A stretch of DNA of 64,000 nt, taken from Nonomuraea indica. GTDB lineage: Bacteria; Actinomycetota; Actinomycetes; Streptosporangiales; Streptosporangiaceae. The notes beneath the pieces are model-generated. The model was not told the origin of the DNA, searched no databases, and saw only the letters and a program-made list of their open reading frames with translations. Within the stretch, counting starts at the first letter, position 1. Each line of letters opens with the position of its first letter. The stretch lies in the NCBI RefSeq assembly GCF_002850745.1, contig NZ_KZ559469.1, forward strand, positions 311,846 to 375,845, read 5' to 3'. This document shows positions 32,821 to 40,875 of this stretch, piece by piece. The translations under genes and the position numbers were made by a program.

Positions 32821-33174
32821 TCAGACGTCCAGCGCGCCCCGCTCCACGACCGTCACCGTCTCACGCTCGGCTTCGCGATGGATGGCCGACCTGGCCATGA
32901 CCTTGCCGGAGTCGGCCTGCAACAGCTCGGCCAGGTCGGTGCACCGGTCGAGCAGCAGCCGCAGCACGACTCCGTCGAGCCGGCCGATCGTGGCGCCCAC
33001 CTCACCGCCGCCCCACCGGTCGCCGAGGGCGGCGAGATCCACCTGAAGCAGGGCGGCCTCCCCCACCACCGTGCGAGCCACGTCGGAGAGCTCGGTCCCC
33101 GATCGCGCGAGGCTCGAATGGGTCACCGTGCTTCCAAGGTCGTCGAAGTCTCCTGGCCTCATGGGTGACATCAT
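32821..33174 (-). CDS. WXG100-like small protein
   Basis: 117 residues, helical, with the W-x-G turn in LGDRWGGGEVG near residue 54, as in ESAT-6-like helical hairpins. Start is among nearby ATG/GTG codons (33177 to 33162); 33174 has GAGG at suitable spacing. It is convergent with the membrane protein at 32041 and divergent from the peptide gene at 33352. It could be secreted by an ESX system encoded elsewhere. Confidence 0.6.
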   Translation of the reverse strand: MMSPMRPGDFDDLGSTVTHSSLARSGTELSDVARTVVGEAALLQVDLAALGDRWGGGEVGATIGRLDGVVLRLLLDRCTDLAELLQADSGKVMARSAIHREAERETVTVVERGALDV

Positions 33175-33351
33175 CACCGCCTCGACCCCCGAAGTCGATC
33201 AGCCGGCGTTGCGCCACCTCGCCCTCCTGCCGGCTGCGATCCCGACACCCGTGCTATACGCCCACACCATGGCGTCAAATGTGGGCTTTCACCCGCGTCA
33301 ACCCGCCTATAAGATCACCGATCAACGGCCCCGACCCTTGTGGGAGGCAGC

Positions 33352-33462
33352 ATGGACCGGCTCGATCACGGAACCGACGACAAGAAGGCCACCAAGAAGG
33401 TCAAGCTCGAGATCAAGCGGCTTGAGAAGGTGGAGACCACCGCGCTTCGCGAGGGTGGCTGA
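33352..33462 (+). CDS. 36-residue precursor peptide ending in Gly-Gly
   Basis: A short gene with a strong GGGAGG site 6 bases before the ATG. The peptide is rich in Lys/Glu: an N-terminal acidic/polar part (MDRLDHGTDDKK), a central basic helix (about 15-29) and the tail ETTALREGG. It lies 76 bp before an E1/ThiF-like gene, with a hairpin between. Precursors in RiPP pathways are often short like this and missed by gene callers. The C-terminal Gly-Gly recalls substrates of E1-like enzymes, which adenylate a terminal carboxylate. Experimental role unknown; it is the best candidate substrate for the two following enzymes. A -10-like TATAAG lies at about 33308. Confidence 0.7.
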   Translation: MDRLDHGTDDKKATKKVKLEIKRLEKVETTALREGG

Positions 33463-33482
33463 TCTTCCCCGATAGAAACGCC

Positions 33483-33509
33483 GGCCGGTCAGGGTCAACC
33501 TGACCGGCC
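33483..33509 (+). terminator. hairpin between peptide and E1-like gene
   Basis: A perfect 11-bp stem GGCCGGTCAGG/CCTGACCGGCC with 5-nt loop. In RiPP operons such hairpins often lower expression of the enzymes relative to the precursor; here it may act as a partial terminator. Confidence 0.65.
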
Positions 33510-33538
33510 TCCTATGTCTTGCGACCTGGAAGGTTCTC

Positions 33539-34633
33539 GTGCGCGTTCCCCGCATCAAGCGCGTTCACCAGCCGATGACCCTGCCCGGCGACCGCATCAT
33601 GATCGGTCTCATGCAGCAGGGCATCTCCTCCGAGATCCAGGATGACGAGGACGGATCGATAGCCCGCCTGATCGTCCTCATGGACGGCACCCGTACAGTC
33701 GACGAGGTCTGCGCCGCCTTCGCCGAGACCCATCCCGACGTCGACGAGCAGGACGTGCGGGAGGTCATCCAGGGGCTGATCGACAACGGTTTCGTCGAGG
33801 ACGCCGGAGCGCCGCTGCCGGCCGGTCTCACCGAACGCGAGGCCACGCGCTACGAGCCGGCCCGAAACTTCTTCGCCTGGATCGACCCGGTCCCGCGCAG
33901 CTCGCCGTACGAGATCCAGTCCCGGATCAAGGGCGCCAGGGTCTGCCTGCTCGGCATCGGCGGCACGGGCTCGGCGGTGGCGGCGGGGCTGGTCTCCAGC
34001 GGCATCGGAGCCCTGCACCTGGCCGACTTCGACACCATCGAGGAAGCCAACCTCACCCGCCAGCTGCTCTACACCGAGGCGGACATCGGCCGTCCCAAGG
34101 TCGACACTGCCGTCGCGCGGCTGCGCCAGATGAACAGCCTGGTCGAGATCAGCGCGAGCACGCTCAAAGCCAGCGGAGCCGACGACATCGCCCGGCTGAT
34201 GGACGACTGCGACGTGTTCGTCCTGTGCGCCGACGAGCCCCACCCCGACATCATGTTCTGGACCAACGAAGCGGCGCTGCGCACGGGCACACCGTGGTTC
34301 GTCAGCTTCTACACCGGGCCGATGGCCGTCGTCGGGTCCCTCGTCCCGCACCGGACCGGGTGCTGGGTGTGCCTACGGCGCCAGGAGGACCAGCACGAGT
34401 TCAAGGCCCACGGCCGCTCGCTCACCGAGGAACGGCCCAACGCCGTGATCGCGGCCAGCGCCAACATCAGCGGGCACCTGTGCGCCCTGGAGGTGCTGTA
34501 CCACCTCGGTGGGCTGTCCCCGCAGGCACGCGGCCGCGTCTTCCACTGGAACTACGCGCTGTGGGAGCACTCCTACTACGTCGACATCCCGCACTACGAC
34601 GACTGTCCGGCGTGCGGGACCACGCCGTCATGA
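33539..34633 (+). CDS. E1/ThiF-like adenylating enzyme with N-terminal RRE-like domain
   Basis: 364 residues. Residues about 38-90 form a PqqD-like winged helix (RLIVLMDGTRTVDEVCAAF) of the type that grips RiPP leader peptides. Then the Rossmann domain with GIGGTGS (139-145), DFDTIEEANLTRQLLY (163-178) for ATP-Mg, and two Cys pairs CWVC (275-278) and CPAC (356-359) for structural zinc. Length and layout match MccB-type peptide-adenylating enzymes more than MoeB/ThiF of cofactor pathways. No YcaO partner is present. GTG at 33539 follows GGAAGG. It is coupled (ATGA) to the protease gene. Confidence 0.85.
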   Translation: MRVPRIKRVHQPMTLPGDRIMIGLMQQGISSEIQDDEDGSIARLIVLMDGTRTVDEVCAAFAETHPDVDEQDVREVIQGLIDNGFVEDAGAPLPAGLTEREATRYEPARNFFAWIDPVPRSSPYEIQSRIKGARVCLLGIGGTGSAVAAGLVSSGIGALHLADFDTIEEANLTRQLLYTEADIGRPKVDTAVARLRQMNSLVEISASTLKASGADDIARLMDDCDVFVLCADEPHPDIMFWTNEAALRTGTPWFVSFYTGPMAVVGSLVPHRTGCWVCLRRQEDQHEFKAHGRSLTEERPNAVIAASANISGHLCALEVLYHLGGLSPQARGRVFHWNYALWEHSYYVDIPHYDDCPACGTTPS

Positions 34634-35889
34634 CGGCCGTGGCGGTCTCCGCGGAGAGCCGTGTCGGCCTCCACCGGTTGATCTCCCGCCCGGACGACGA
34701 CGACCCCGATGTCGTGGTGGTGGGCAGGGCGGAGATCGGCGAGTTCGTCGAACTGCCCGCCGTGTACGGCCAGGCGATCGAGCTTCTGCGTGAGGGGCTT
34801 CCGGTCGGCGCCGTCGAGCGGCGGCTGGCGGCCGAGCAGGACGTGGAGATCGACGTCGCCGAGCTCGTGGAGGCCCTGACGGAGCTGGGCTTCGTCGACT
34901 CGATGGACGGGCAGCGGCTGCCCGACCCCGCGGCGGACGCCCCGCGTGGCCACTTCCGGCGGCTGACGGCCCGGCACGTGAGCTGGATCTTCAGCCGGCC
35001 GATGAAGCTCGGCTGGCTGCTGGTCGTGGCGGCGGCCCTGATCACGCTGGCGACCAGGCCCGACCTGCTGCCGCACTACGAGGACTTCTTCTGGGGCGAG
35101 TACGTCGGGCTGACGGTGCTGGTCAACACCGTGATGGTGTCGCTGACGCTCAGCACGCACGAGATGATGCACCTGATGGCGGCCCGGTCGCTGGGCGTGC
35201 CCGGGCGGATCGGCTTCGGCACCCGTCTGCACAACCTCGTCGTGCAGACCGACGTCACCGCGGTGTGGGGCGTGCCCAGACGGTCGCGATACCGCGTCTA
35301 CCTGGCGGGGATGGCATGGGACTTCTTCCTCATGGCGGCGCTCACCCTGCTGGTCGCCCACGCGGCTCTGCCGTCGCTGACGAAGGCGCTGTTCCAGGCA
35401 CTTGTCGTGGCGGTGCTCATGACCATCCCGTTCCAGCTTCAGGTCTACATGCGCACGGACCTGTACTACGTCCTGCGCGATCTGCTGCGTACCCGCAACC
35501 TCTTCGACGACGGGCTCGCCTTCGCTCGCTACCTGCGGGCGAGAGCCGTCGCGAGGCTGCGCCGCCGACCCTGCCCCGTCGAGGACCCGACCGGGGAGCT
35601 CGCGCCGCACGAACGGCGGGCCACCCGCGTCTACTCCTTCTTCCTCATCGTCGGAGCCACGATCTCACTCGCGATGTTCGCGCTGTTCGCCGCCCCGATC
35701 GCGATCGTGGCACTGATCCGCGCGGTCGGCGCCGTCGCCGACGGCCTGAACGGCGGCTCGGTGCTGCCGGCACTGGACTCCGGGCTGCTCATCCTCATCG
35801 AGGGCGCCATCCAGGTGCTGTTCGTGGTGACCTTCGTCCGGACGCACCGGCACTGGTTCAGGCGCCGCCGCTCCGCCGGAACCCCATGA
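34630..35889 (+). CDS. membrane zinc metalloprotease (M50-like) with RRE-like domain
   Basis: 419 residues. Residues about 35-95 form a second PqqD-like helical domain (PAVYGQAIELLREGLPVGAVERRL). Six or so helices follow. The zinc motif HEMMH (177-181) lies in the second membrane helix, and an Asp in GMAWDFF (231) may be the third ligand, as in M50 intramembrane proteases. C-terminal helices have a Pro/Arg-rich loop. It overlaps the E1-like gene by 4 bases. The likely job is maturation or export-linked cleavage of the peptide. Confidence 0.82.
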   Translation: MTAVAVSAESRVGLHRLISRPDDDDPDVVVVGRAEIGEFVELPAVYGQAIELLREGLPVGAVERRLAAEQDVEIDVAELVEALTELGFVDSMDGQRLPDPAADAPRGHFRRLTARHVSWIFSRPMKLGWLLVVAAALITLATRPDLLPHYEDFFWGEYVGLTVLVNTVMVSLTLSTHEMMHLMAARSLGVPGRIGFGTRLHNLVVQTDVTAVWGVPRRSRYRVYLAGMAWDFFLMAALTLLVAHAALPSLTKALFQALVVAVLMTIPFQLQVYMRTDLYYVLRDLLRTRNLFDDGLAFARYLRARAVARLRRRPCPVEDPTGELAPHERRATRVYSFFLIVGATISLAMFALFAAPIAIVALIRAVGAVADGLNGGSVLPALDSGLLILIEGAIQVLFVVTFVRTHRHWFRRRRSAGTP

Positions 35890-36212
35890 CCGGATCCGCG
35901 GCAGCGCCCGCGGTTCCGCGCGACCCACCGCCGGATGGCGGAGAGCTCGGCCGGCCTCCACCACCTCGACAGGGGGCGGCTGCGTGATCTGAACCCTCTC
36001 GGAACGGGGCGATCCGGTGGGCCTCCGGAGCTCCGCCGAGCGCCGGCGCACACCTGCGCCAGGAGTTCCGCGGCGGACCGCCCTGCCCGCACCCTTCGCA
36101 CCACTGTTACGGTGGGGCTCGGTGTGCCGGGAAGTCTGGTCGGCGATGTCCTGATGGCGTTGGCTCAGACGGAGGTTCCGATGTCCGCTCCCCCTGCTCG
36201 CCGGTCCTGCTG
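35890..36212. other. intergenic region with cis-element and leader
   Basis: 323 bp without a credible gene of normal size. Its right half contains a small hairpin-forming stretch CCACTGTTACGGTGG (36101-36115), the repeated 26-nt element at 36121, and a leader ORF at 36181. Confidence 0.5.
36121..36146 (+). promoter_or_regulatory. conserved 26-nt element, copy 1 (candidate RNA switch)
   Basis: The element has the core GCCGGGAAGTCTGGTCGGC, with GCCG and CGGC able to pair. It precedes the antiporter gene by 67 bp. Near-identical copies occur at 40195 (reverse strand) and 40850. Confidence 0.55.
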
Positions 36213-36213
36213 A
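36181..36213 (+). CDS. 10-residue leader ORF before the antiporter gene
   Basis: ATG at 36181, with GGAGG 6 bases ahead, encodes MSAPPARRSC. Its TGA overlaps the antiporter ATG by one base (TGATG). The antiporter gene has no clear ribosome-binding site of its own, so coupled translation is likely. Confidence 0.45.
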   Translation: MSAPPARRSC

Positions 36214-37484
36214 TGGGCTCCCTGCTGACGGCGTTCGCCGGCGTCCTGCTGCTCGCCGTGTTGCTGTCGAGCCTGGCCCACCGCACCATTCTCTCGACCG
36301 CGGCGCTGTTCCTCGTGGCCGGATTCGTGCTGGGCGACGGCGCGCTGGGCGTGGTGTCGCTGGCGCCCGACGACGAGCTCGTCTCGACCCTGGCCGAGCT
36401 GGCGCTGTTCGCGGTGCTGTTCACCGACGGCATGCGGGTCGGCTGGCAGGATCTGCGCACCGCCTGGCGGCTGCCCGGCCGGGCGCTGGGCTGGGGACTG
36501 CCGCTCACCCTGGTCGTCACCGCGCTGGGCGCGCACTACGTGGTGGGCCTGGGCTGGATCGAGTCGCTGCTGGTCGGCGCGATCCTGGCGCCCACCGACC
36601 CGGTGTTCGCCGCCGCCCTGGTCGGCAACGAGAAGGTGCCGCCCCGGCTGCGGCAGCTCCTGAACGTCGAGTCCGGCGTGAACGACGGCCTGGCGCTGCC
36701 GTTCGTGATGGTGTTCCTCGCCATCGCCGCCGGATCGGACAACCTCCACCTCGGCGACCTCGGCCTCGAACTCGGACTCGGCGTCCTCATCGGGGTCGCG
36801 GTGCCGTGGCTGGCGATCAAGGTGGAGCAGACCCGGTGGTTCTCCGCCTCCACCCAGTACGAGCCGCTCAACGCACTGGCGATCGGCCTGCTGGTCCTCG
36901 CCCTGGGCAAGGCCACGCACGGCAACCTGTTCCTGGCCGCCTTCGCGGCGGGCATCACGGTCGCCACCTTCGGGCAGCGGCAGCGCGAGTCGTTCGAGCA
37001 CTTCGGCGAGCTCATCGCCGAGCTGTTGAAGCTGGCCGCCCTGCTGGTGTTCGGGGCGCTCATCAGCCTGCCGCTGCTCGGCTCGGTGGGCTGGCGCGGA
37101 TGGCTGTTCGCCGTGCTGGCGCTGATCCTCGCCCGGCCGGTCGCCATCTGGATCTCCTTCCTGGGCGCCGGGCTGACCGTGCGCGAACAGGCGGCGGTGG
37201 CGTGGTTCGGGCCGAAGGGGTTCGCCTCCGTCGTGTACGGCCTGATCGTGCTGGCCTCGGGGATCACCCACGCGCAGGGCGTCTTCCAGCTCGTCGCGGT
37301 CACCATCGTGCTGTCGATCCTGCTGCACTCCTCCACCGACATCGTCGTGGCCCGCTGGTTCGACGACGAACGCGAGGTGCCCACCTGGTACGGAGCCGCC
37401 CGCCGGCTGCGCGACCGCGCCCGCAGGCCGTCCGGGACCGATCCCGCCGCTCCCACCTCACGCCCCGGCGAGCCTGGTCGCTGA
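36213..37484 (+). CDS. Na+/H+ antiporter, CPA1/NhaP type
   Basis: 423 residues with about twelve helices. The ion-site region APTDPVFAAALVG (about 126-138), followed by LNVESGVNDGLALP, is typical of CPA1 antiporters: the ND and preceding TDP residues shape the exchange site. A hydrophilic tail of 40 residues ends the protein. It sits in the cell membrane and exchanges Na+ or K+ for H+ in pH and salt balance. ATG at 36213 is overlapped by the leader stop. Confidence 0.88.
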   Translation: MGSLLTAFAGVLLLAVLLSSLAHRTILSTAALFLVAGFVLGDGALGVVSLAPDDELVSTLAELALFAVLFTDGMRVGWQDLRTAWRLPGRALGWGLPLTLVVTALGAHYVVGLGWIESLLVGAILAPTDPVFAAALVGNEKVPPRLRQLLNVESGVNDGLALPFVMVFLAIAAGSDNLHLGDLGLELGLGVLIGVAVPWLAIKVEQTRWFSASTQYEPLNALAIGLLVLALGKATHGNLFLAAFAAGITVATFGQRQRESFEHFGELIAELLKLAALLVFGALISLPLLGSVGWRGWLFAVLALILARPVAIWISFLGAGLTVREQAAVAWFGPKGFASVVYGLIVLASGITHAQGVFQLVAVTIVLSILLHSSTDIVVARWFDDEREVPTWYGAARRLRDRARRPSGTDPAAPTSRPGEPGR

Positions 37485-37502
37485 GCCGCGGCGGCGCGCT
37501 GT

Positions 37503-38351
37503 TCACCACGCCCAGCACGGGTCGCCCACGGCCTGCTGGGACAGGTCCCAGAGCCGCTCACGCGCCGCAGGGTCGCGGGCGTGGGCGGGCGCTTCGACCC
37601 GGTGAAGGTTCTCGTCCAGGTAGCCGCCCGCAGGCCCTTCCCCGCGGGCCAGCCGAGCGTAGGTCTCGCCGAGCCGCTCCGCGGGCATCGCCAGGCGGTT
37701 CTTCGGCGCGTACAGGGCTCGAAGCAGTGGAGGCAGCGCGCGCACCCGCCCGGGGTCGAGGCGGACGGACGGGACGCGCACGCAGGTGGCGTCGAGGCGG
37801 CCCTCGCCGCGCTCGGCCAGGGTGAAGGTGAACATGATCTGCGCGAGCTTGGCGTGGTAGTACGCCCGGGTCGGGGTGTACCAGTCCGGCCGGTCCAGCT
37901 CGTCGAAGCGGATCCTGATGCGCGGCATGGTGAGCAGGCCCTTGCTCGCCACGTTGACGACCCTGGGGTGCGGCGAGGCTGCCAGCAGCGGGCTGAGCAG
38001 CGCGGTCAGCTGGAACGGCCCGAGATGGTTCGTCGCCCAGAACAGCTCGTGCCCGGCGGGGGTGATGACCGCCTCGCGCACCGTCTGGTCGAACACGGCG
38101 GCGTTGTTGATCAGCACGTCGAGCCGCTCCGCCCGGGCCGCGACGGCCGCCGCGGCCGCGTCCACCGACGCGGGGTCGGCGAGATCGACGGCGACCAGCT
38201 CACCCCGCTCGATCGTGGCGACGGCCTCCGCTCCCCGGCGCGGATCCCGGCACAGGGCGAGCACGCGATGCCCGTCGGCGGCCATCATCCGCGCGGCGCG
38301 TAGCCCGATGCCGGAGTTGGCTCCCGTGATGGCGATGGTGAGCTTCCCCAT
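37503..38351 (-). CDS. short-chain dehydrogenase (WWOX/retinol-dehydrogenase-like)
   Basis: 282 residues. TGANSGIG (9-16), NNAA near residue 86, and YYHAKLA with the Tyr-x-x-x-Lys near 163-167 show a classical SDR of the larger form. The motif after NNA and the DELDRPDWYTPTRAYYHAK region resemble actinomycete SDR close to light-dependent protochlorophyllide reductase/retinol dehydrogenase types. ATG at 38351 follows AAAGG. Substrate unknown. Its 3' end is 18 bp from the antiporter stop, convergent. Confidence 0.86.
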   Translation of the reverse strand: MGKLTIAITGANSGIGLRAARMMAADGHRVLALCRDPRRGAEAVATIERGELVAVDLADPASVDAAAAAVAARAERLDVLINNAAVFDQTVREAVITPAGHELFWATNHLGPFQLTALLSPLLAASPHPRVVNVASKGLLTMPRIRIRFDELDRPDWYTPTRAYYHAKLAQIMFTFTLAERGEGRLDATCVRVPSVRLDPGRVRALPPLLRALYAPKNRLAMPAERLGETYARLARGEGPAGGYLDENLHRVEAPAHARDPAARERLWDLSQQAVGDPCWAW

Positions 38352-38432
38352 GGCGACCTTTCGTATCGTTCCCCACGTGGCGGCAGCGGGGCCGTCATGA
38401 CCGCGGGTGGACCGGCGACGGGTTGAGCCGTC

Positions 38433-39722
38433 TCACAGGAGGTAGCGCAGCCACAGGTACGGGGCGGTCAGGGCGACGGTCACCGTGGCGACGACCAGGC
38501 CGTACTTGGTGAACTGCCAGAAGCTGATCGGGGTGCCGTTGCGCGCGGCGATGCCGAGCACCACGACGTTGGCCGCCGCGCCGACCGCGGTGGCGTTGCC
38601 GCCCAGGTCGGCGCCGAAGGCCAGCGCCCACCACAGCACCTGCGCCGGCCCGTCGCCACCGGCCTGCACCAGCTCGGCCACGATCGGGCTCATGGTCGCG
38701 ACGTACGGGATGTTGTCCACGATCGCCGACAGCACCGCCGAGGCGCCGAGGAGGACCATCGAGGCCAGTTCGAGGCGTCCGGCCGTCGCCTCCACCGCCG
38801 CCTGCGAGATCTGCTCGATGACGCCCGTCTCGACCAGGGCGCCGACCATGACGAACAGCCCGGCGAAGAACACCAGGGTCGGCCACTCCACCTCCGAGAT
38901 GGCCTCCTCCGTGGTGACCCTGGTGGCCGCCACGAGCACGCCCGCGCCGAGCAGGGCCACGACCGACGGCTCGTAGTGCAGCACCGGGTGCAGCACGAAC
39001 GCCGCCATCACCAGGCCCAGCACGGCCAGCGCCTGCCACAGCAGCCGCCGGTCGGCGATGGCCTCCCGCTCGTCCAGCGCCATCACCGCCGCCGCGCGTT
39101 CGTGGTCGTGGTGGAACCCCCGGCCGAACATGAGCCAGCACAGGCCGACGAAGACCACCATAAGCACGATCACCATCGGCGCCATGTGCACGAGGAAGTC
39201 GTTGAACGTCAGACCGCCCCGGCTGGCGATGATGATGTTCGGCGGGTCGCCCACCAGCGTGGCGGCGCCGCCGATGTTGGACGCCATCGCCTCGGCGATG
39301 AGGAACGGCACCGGCGAGACCGCCAGCCGCTCGCACACCAGGAACGTCACCGGCGCGATCAGCAGCACCGTGGTCACGTTGTCCAGCAGCGCCGAGGCGA
39401 CCGCCGTGATGACCACCAGCAGCACCATCAGCCGGAACGGCCGCCCCCGCGCCCGCTTGGCCGCCCAGATCGCGAGGTACTCGAAGACGCCGGTCTGCTT
39501 CAGCACCCCGACGATGACCATCATGCCGAGCAGCAGGAAGACGACGTTCCAGTCGATGCCGGAGTGCTCGGAGAAGAACGCCGCCCCGGCGTCGGTGGCA
39601 TGGATCAGCAGCATGATCCCGGCGCCGCCGAGCGCCGCCGCGACCCGGTGCACCTTCTCGGAGGCGATCAACGCGTACGCGGCCAGGAACACCGCCACGC
39701 TCACCCAGGCGAGCGCGCTCAC
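38433..39722 (-). CDS. ArsB/NhaD-type ion transporter
   Basis: 429 residues with about eleven helices in two inverted halves. [20 protein letters not shown] and GDPPNIIIA, and in the second half [14 protein letters not shown] and [18 protein letters not shown], are the signature blocks of the IT superfamily (ArsB, NhaD, P protein). A metalloid or Na+/H+ exchange role is likely. GTG at 39722 overlaps the stop of the CBS gene (GTGA), so both are made together. A copy of the repeated 26-nt element is upstream of the pair, suggesting shared control with NhaP and favouring Na+/H+. Confidence 0.86.
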   Translation of the reverse strand: MSALAWVSVAVFLAAYALIASEKVHRVAAALGGAGIMLLIHATDAGAAFFSEHSGIDWNVVFLLLGMMVIVGVLKQTGVFEYLAIWAAKRARGRPFRLMVLLVVITAVASALLDNVTTVLLIAPVTFLVCERLAVSPVPFLIAEAMASNIGGAATLVGDPPNIIIASRGGLTFNDFLVHMAPMVIVLMVVFVGLCWLMFGRGFHHDHERAAAVMALDEREAIADRRLLWQALAVLGLVMAAFVLHPVLHYEPSVVALLGAGVLVAATRVTTEEAISEVEWPTLVFFAGLFVMVGALVETGVIEQISQAAVEATAGRLELASMVLLGASAVLSAIVDNIPYVATMSPIVAELVQAGGDGPAQVLWWALAFGADLGGNATAVGAAANVVVLGIAARNGTPISFWQFTKYGLVVATVTVALTAPYLWLRYLL

Positions 39723-40162
39723 GCCGCGAGCACCCGGTCCAGCAGGGCCTGCAGCGTCACCGCTCCGACCAGCCGCCCGCCGTCGACGACGGCGACCAGC
39801 GGGCTGTGCGTGCGCGCCATCAGCGCGGCCAGCTCCAGCACGGTGGCCCCGGGATCGGTGACCGGCAGCTCCCGCCGCTGCCGCGGCAGCGCCTCACGCA
39901 CCGTACGGTCGCGCAGCCCCGCCAGGAAGGCGTCGGCGTGCGCCTCGTCCACCACCCGCGCCAGCGCGGGGTCGTCCTGGCAGTAGCCGGGCACGGCCAG
40001 CCGCAGCACCTGGGTGCCGGGCAGGATCGTGAACGGCGCCCCGTCATCACCGACGACGATGAGGCCGGGCAGATCCTGGTCGGCCAGCATCCTGGCCGCC
40101 TCGATCACGGGCGAATCGAGCCCTACGGTGGGAAAGTCGGCAAGCAGATCTCGGGCGCGCAC
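39719..40162 (-). CDS. paired CBS-domain protein
   Basis: 147 residues with two CBS motifs (about 1-60 and 85-147). The first holds [37 protein letters not shown] and the second [25 protein letters not shown] pairs bind adenosine nucleotides and often control ion channels and transporters, fitting its coupling to the NhaD-like gene. The GTG at 40162 has AAGG at normal spacing. An in-frame GTG at 40219 would add a tail coded by the conserved 26-nt element and is less likely. Confidence 0.78.
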   Translation of the reverse strand: MRARDLLADFPTVGLDSPVIEAARMLADQDLPGLIVVGDDGAPFTILPGTQVLRLAVPGYCQDDPALARVVDEAHADAFLAGLRDRTVREALPRQRRELPVTDPGATVLELAALMARTHSPLVAVVDGGRLVGAVTLQALLDRVLAA

Positions 40163-40194
40163 AGCACATCCTTGGCTCCACGAAGGAATGGGAC

Positions 40195-40220
40195 ATGCCG
40201 ACCAGACTTCCCGGCTCACC
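40195..40220 (-). promoter_or_regulatory. conserved 26-nt element, copy 2 (candidate RNA switch)
   Basis: Reverse strand copy with core GCCGGGAAGTCTGGTCGGC, identical to copy 1 in the core. It precedes the CBS/NhaD operon start by 33 bp. Confidence 0.55.
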
Positions 40221-40283
40221 TACGAACACCTTATCGGTGTACGGATTCCCGCAACAGCCGGCCGTCCACCCGCACCCGGGGGG

Positions 40284-40757
40284 TCACATCCGGCGGTCAG
40301 GCTGCCGGTGCCGGCGCCAGCGGTCCAGCATGGCCGGGATCTCGTCCAGCATGAACTCGTAGAAGTCGCGCATCTGTGTCAGCCGCCGGTGTGCCGGGTC
40401 GTGTTCGGCGGTGGTCTCGACTCCGGTCCGCGCGGCCTGCAGCATGGCCTGGAACGCGGTGTTCTGACTGGTGAACAGCCTGGCCCAGGCGTCGTCGCGC
40501 AGCCGGTAGTGCTCGCGGCGGCTGCCGGGGGCGGGCAGACGTTCGATGAGGCCGACCGACAGCAGCGACTTGACCGCGCCCGAGACCGCGCCCGCGCTGG
40601 CGTCGAGCCTTTCGGCGATCTCGCCCGCGGTGACGCTGTCCTGGTCGGTGAAGAGGAAGACCGCCAGCGTGCGTGCCGCCATGCGCTGCAGCCCGCCTTC
40701 GGCCAAGGTCAGGGCCAGCCGTTCAGCCGCCTGCCACTGCTCCTGCCTGTCGTTCAT
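40284..40757 (-). CDS. MarR/GbsR-family regulator
   Basis: 157 residues. The winged helix-turn-helix (about 40-95) reads VTAGEIAERLDASAGAVSGAVKSLLSVGLIERL, followed by a wing SRREHYRL. C-terminal helices form the dimer domain as in GbsR-like proteins. ATG at 40757 follows GAGGG. A perfect 16-bp palindrome lies 30 bp upstream, between this gene and the epimerase-monooxygenase pair, so it probably represses both directions. Confidence 0.87.
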   Translation of the reverse strand: MNDRQEQWQAAERLALTLAEGGLQRMAARTLAVFLFTDQDSVTAGEIAERLDASAGAVSGAVKSLLSVGLIERLPAPGSRREHYRLRDDAWARLFTSQNTAFQAMLQAARTGVETTAEHDPAHRRLTQMRDFYEFMLDEIPAMLDRWRRHRQPDRRM

Positions 40758-40786
40758 GGCCCTCAGGATAACGAACGACACGACAC

Positions 40787-40802
40787 TTCAGAAATTTCTG
40801 AA
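40787..40802. promoter_or_regulatory. perfect 16-bp palindromic operator
   Basis: TTCAGAAATTTCTGAA is fully symmetric and sits between the divergent MarR-type gene and the epimerase gene. A -10-like TATAGT (40810-40815) lies just to its right. Confidence 0.7.
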
Positions 40803-40849
40803 ACTTCGGTATAGTGATGGTTATCGGCTCCGCGTGCACGGGGCTCGAT

Positions 40850-40875
40850 GGTGTGCCGGGAAGCCTGGTCGGCGA
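40850..40875 (+). promoter_or_regulatory. conserved 26-nt element, copy 3
   Basis: Core GCCGGGAAGCCTGGTCGGC differs from copies 1 and 2 by one base (T to C). Its downstream region also recalls copy 1: a GGAG-containing stretch then an ATG (40913) opening a Pro/Ala-rich frame. The next real gene is the epimerase at 40959, not a transporter. Confidence 0.5.

Noticed and set aside
33240..33475. Other small forward frames overlapping the 36-residue peptide gene
   Set aside because: They lack ribosome-binding sites and have shadow-type composition; the 33352 frame has a strong site and sensible peptide character.
36121..36146. Cobalamin, fluoride or DUF1646-type sodium riboswitch
   Set aside because: The element lacks the B12 box and the conserved cores I remember for those classes, so no named class was assigned.
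35935..36213. A 92-residue frame covering the conserved element before the antiporter
   Set aside because: Its translation is low-complexity and the three copies of the element lie in different reading contexts, which fits an RNA or DNA element better.
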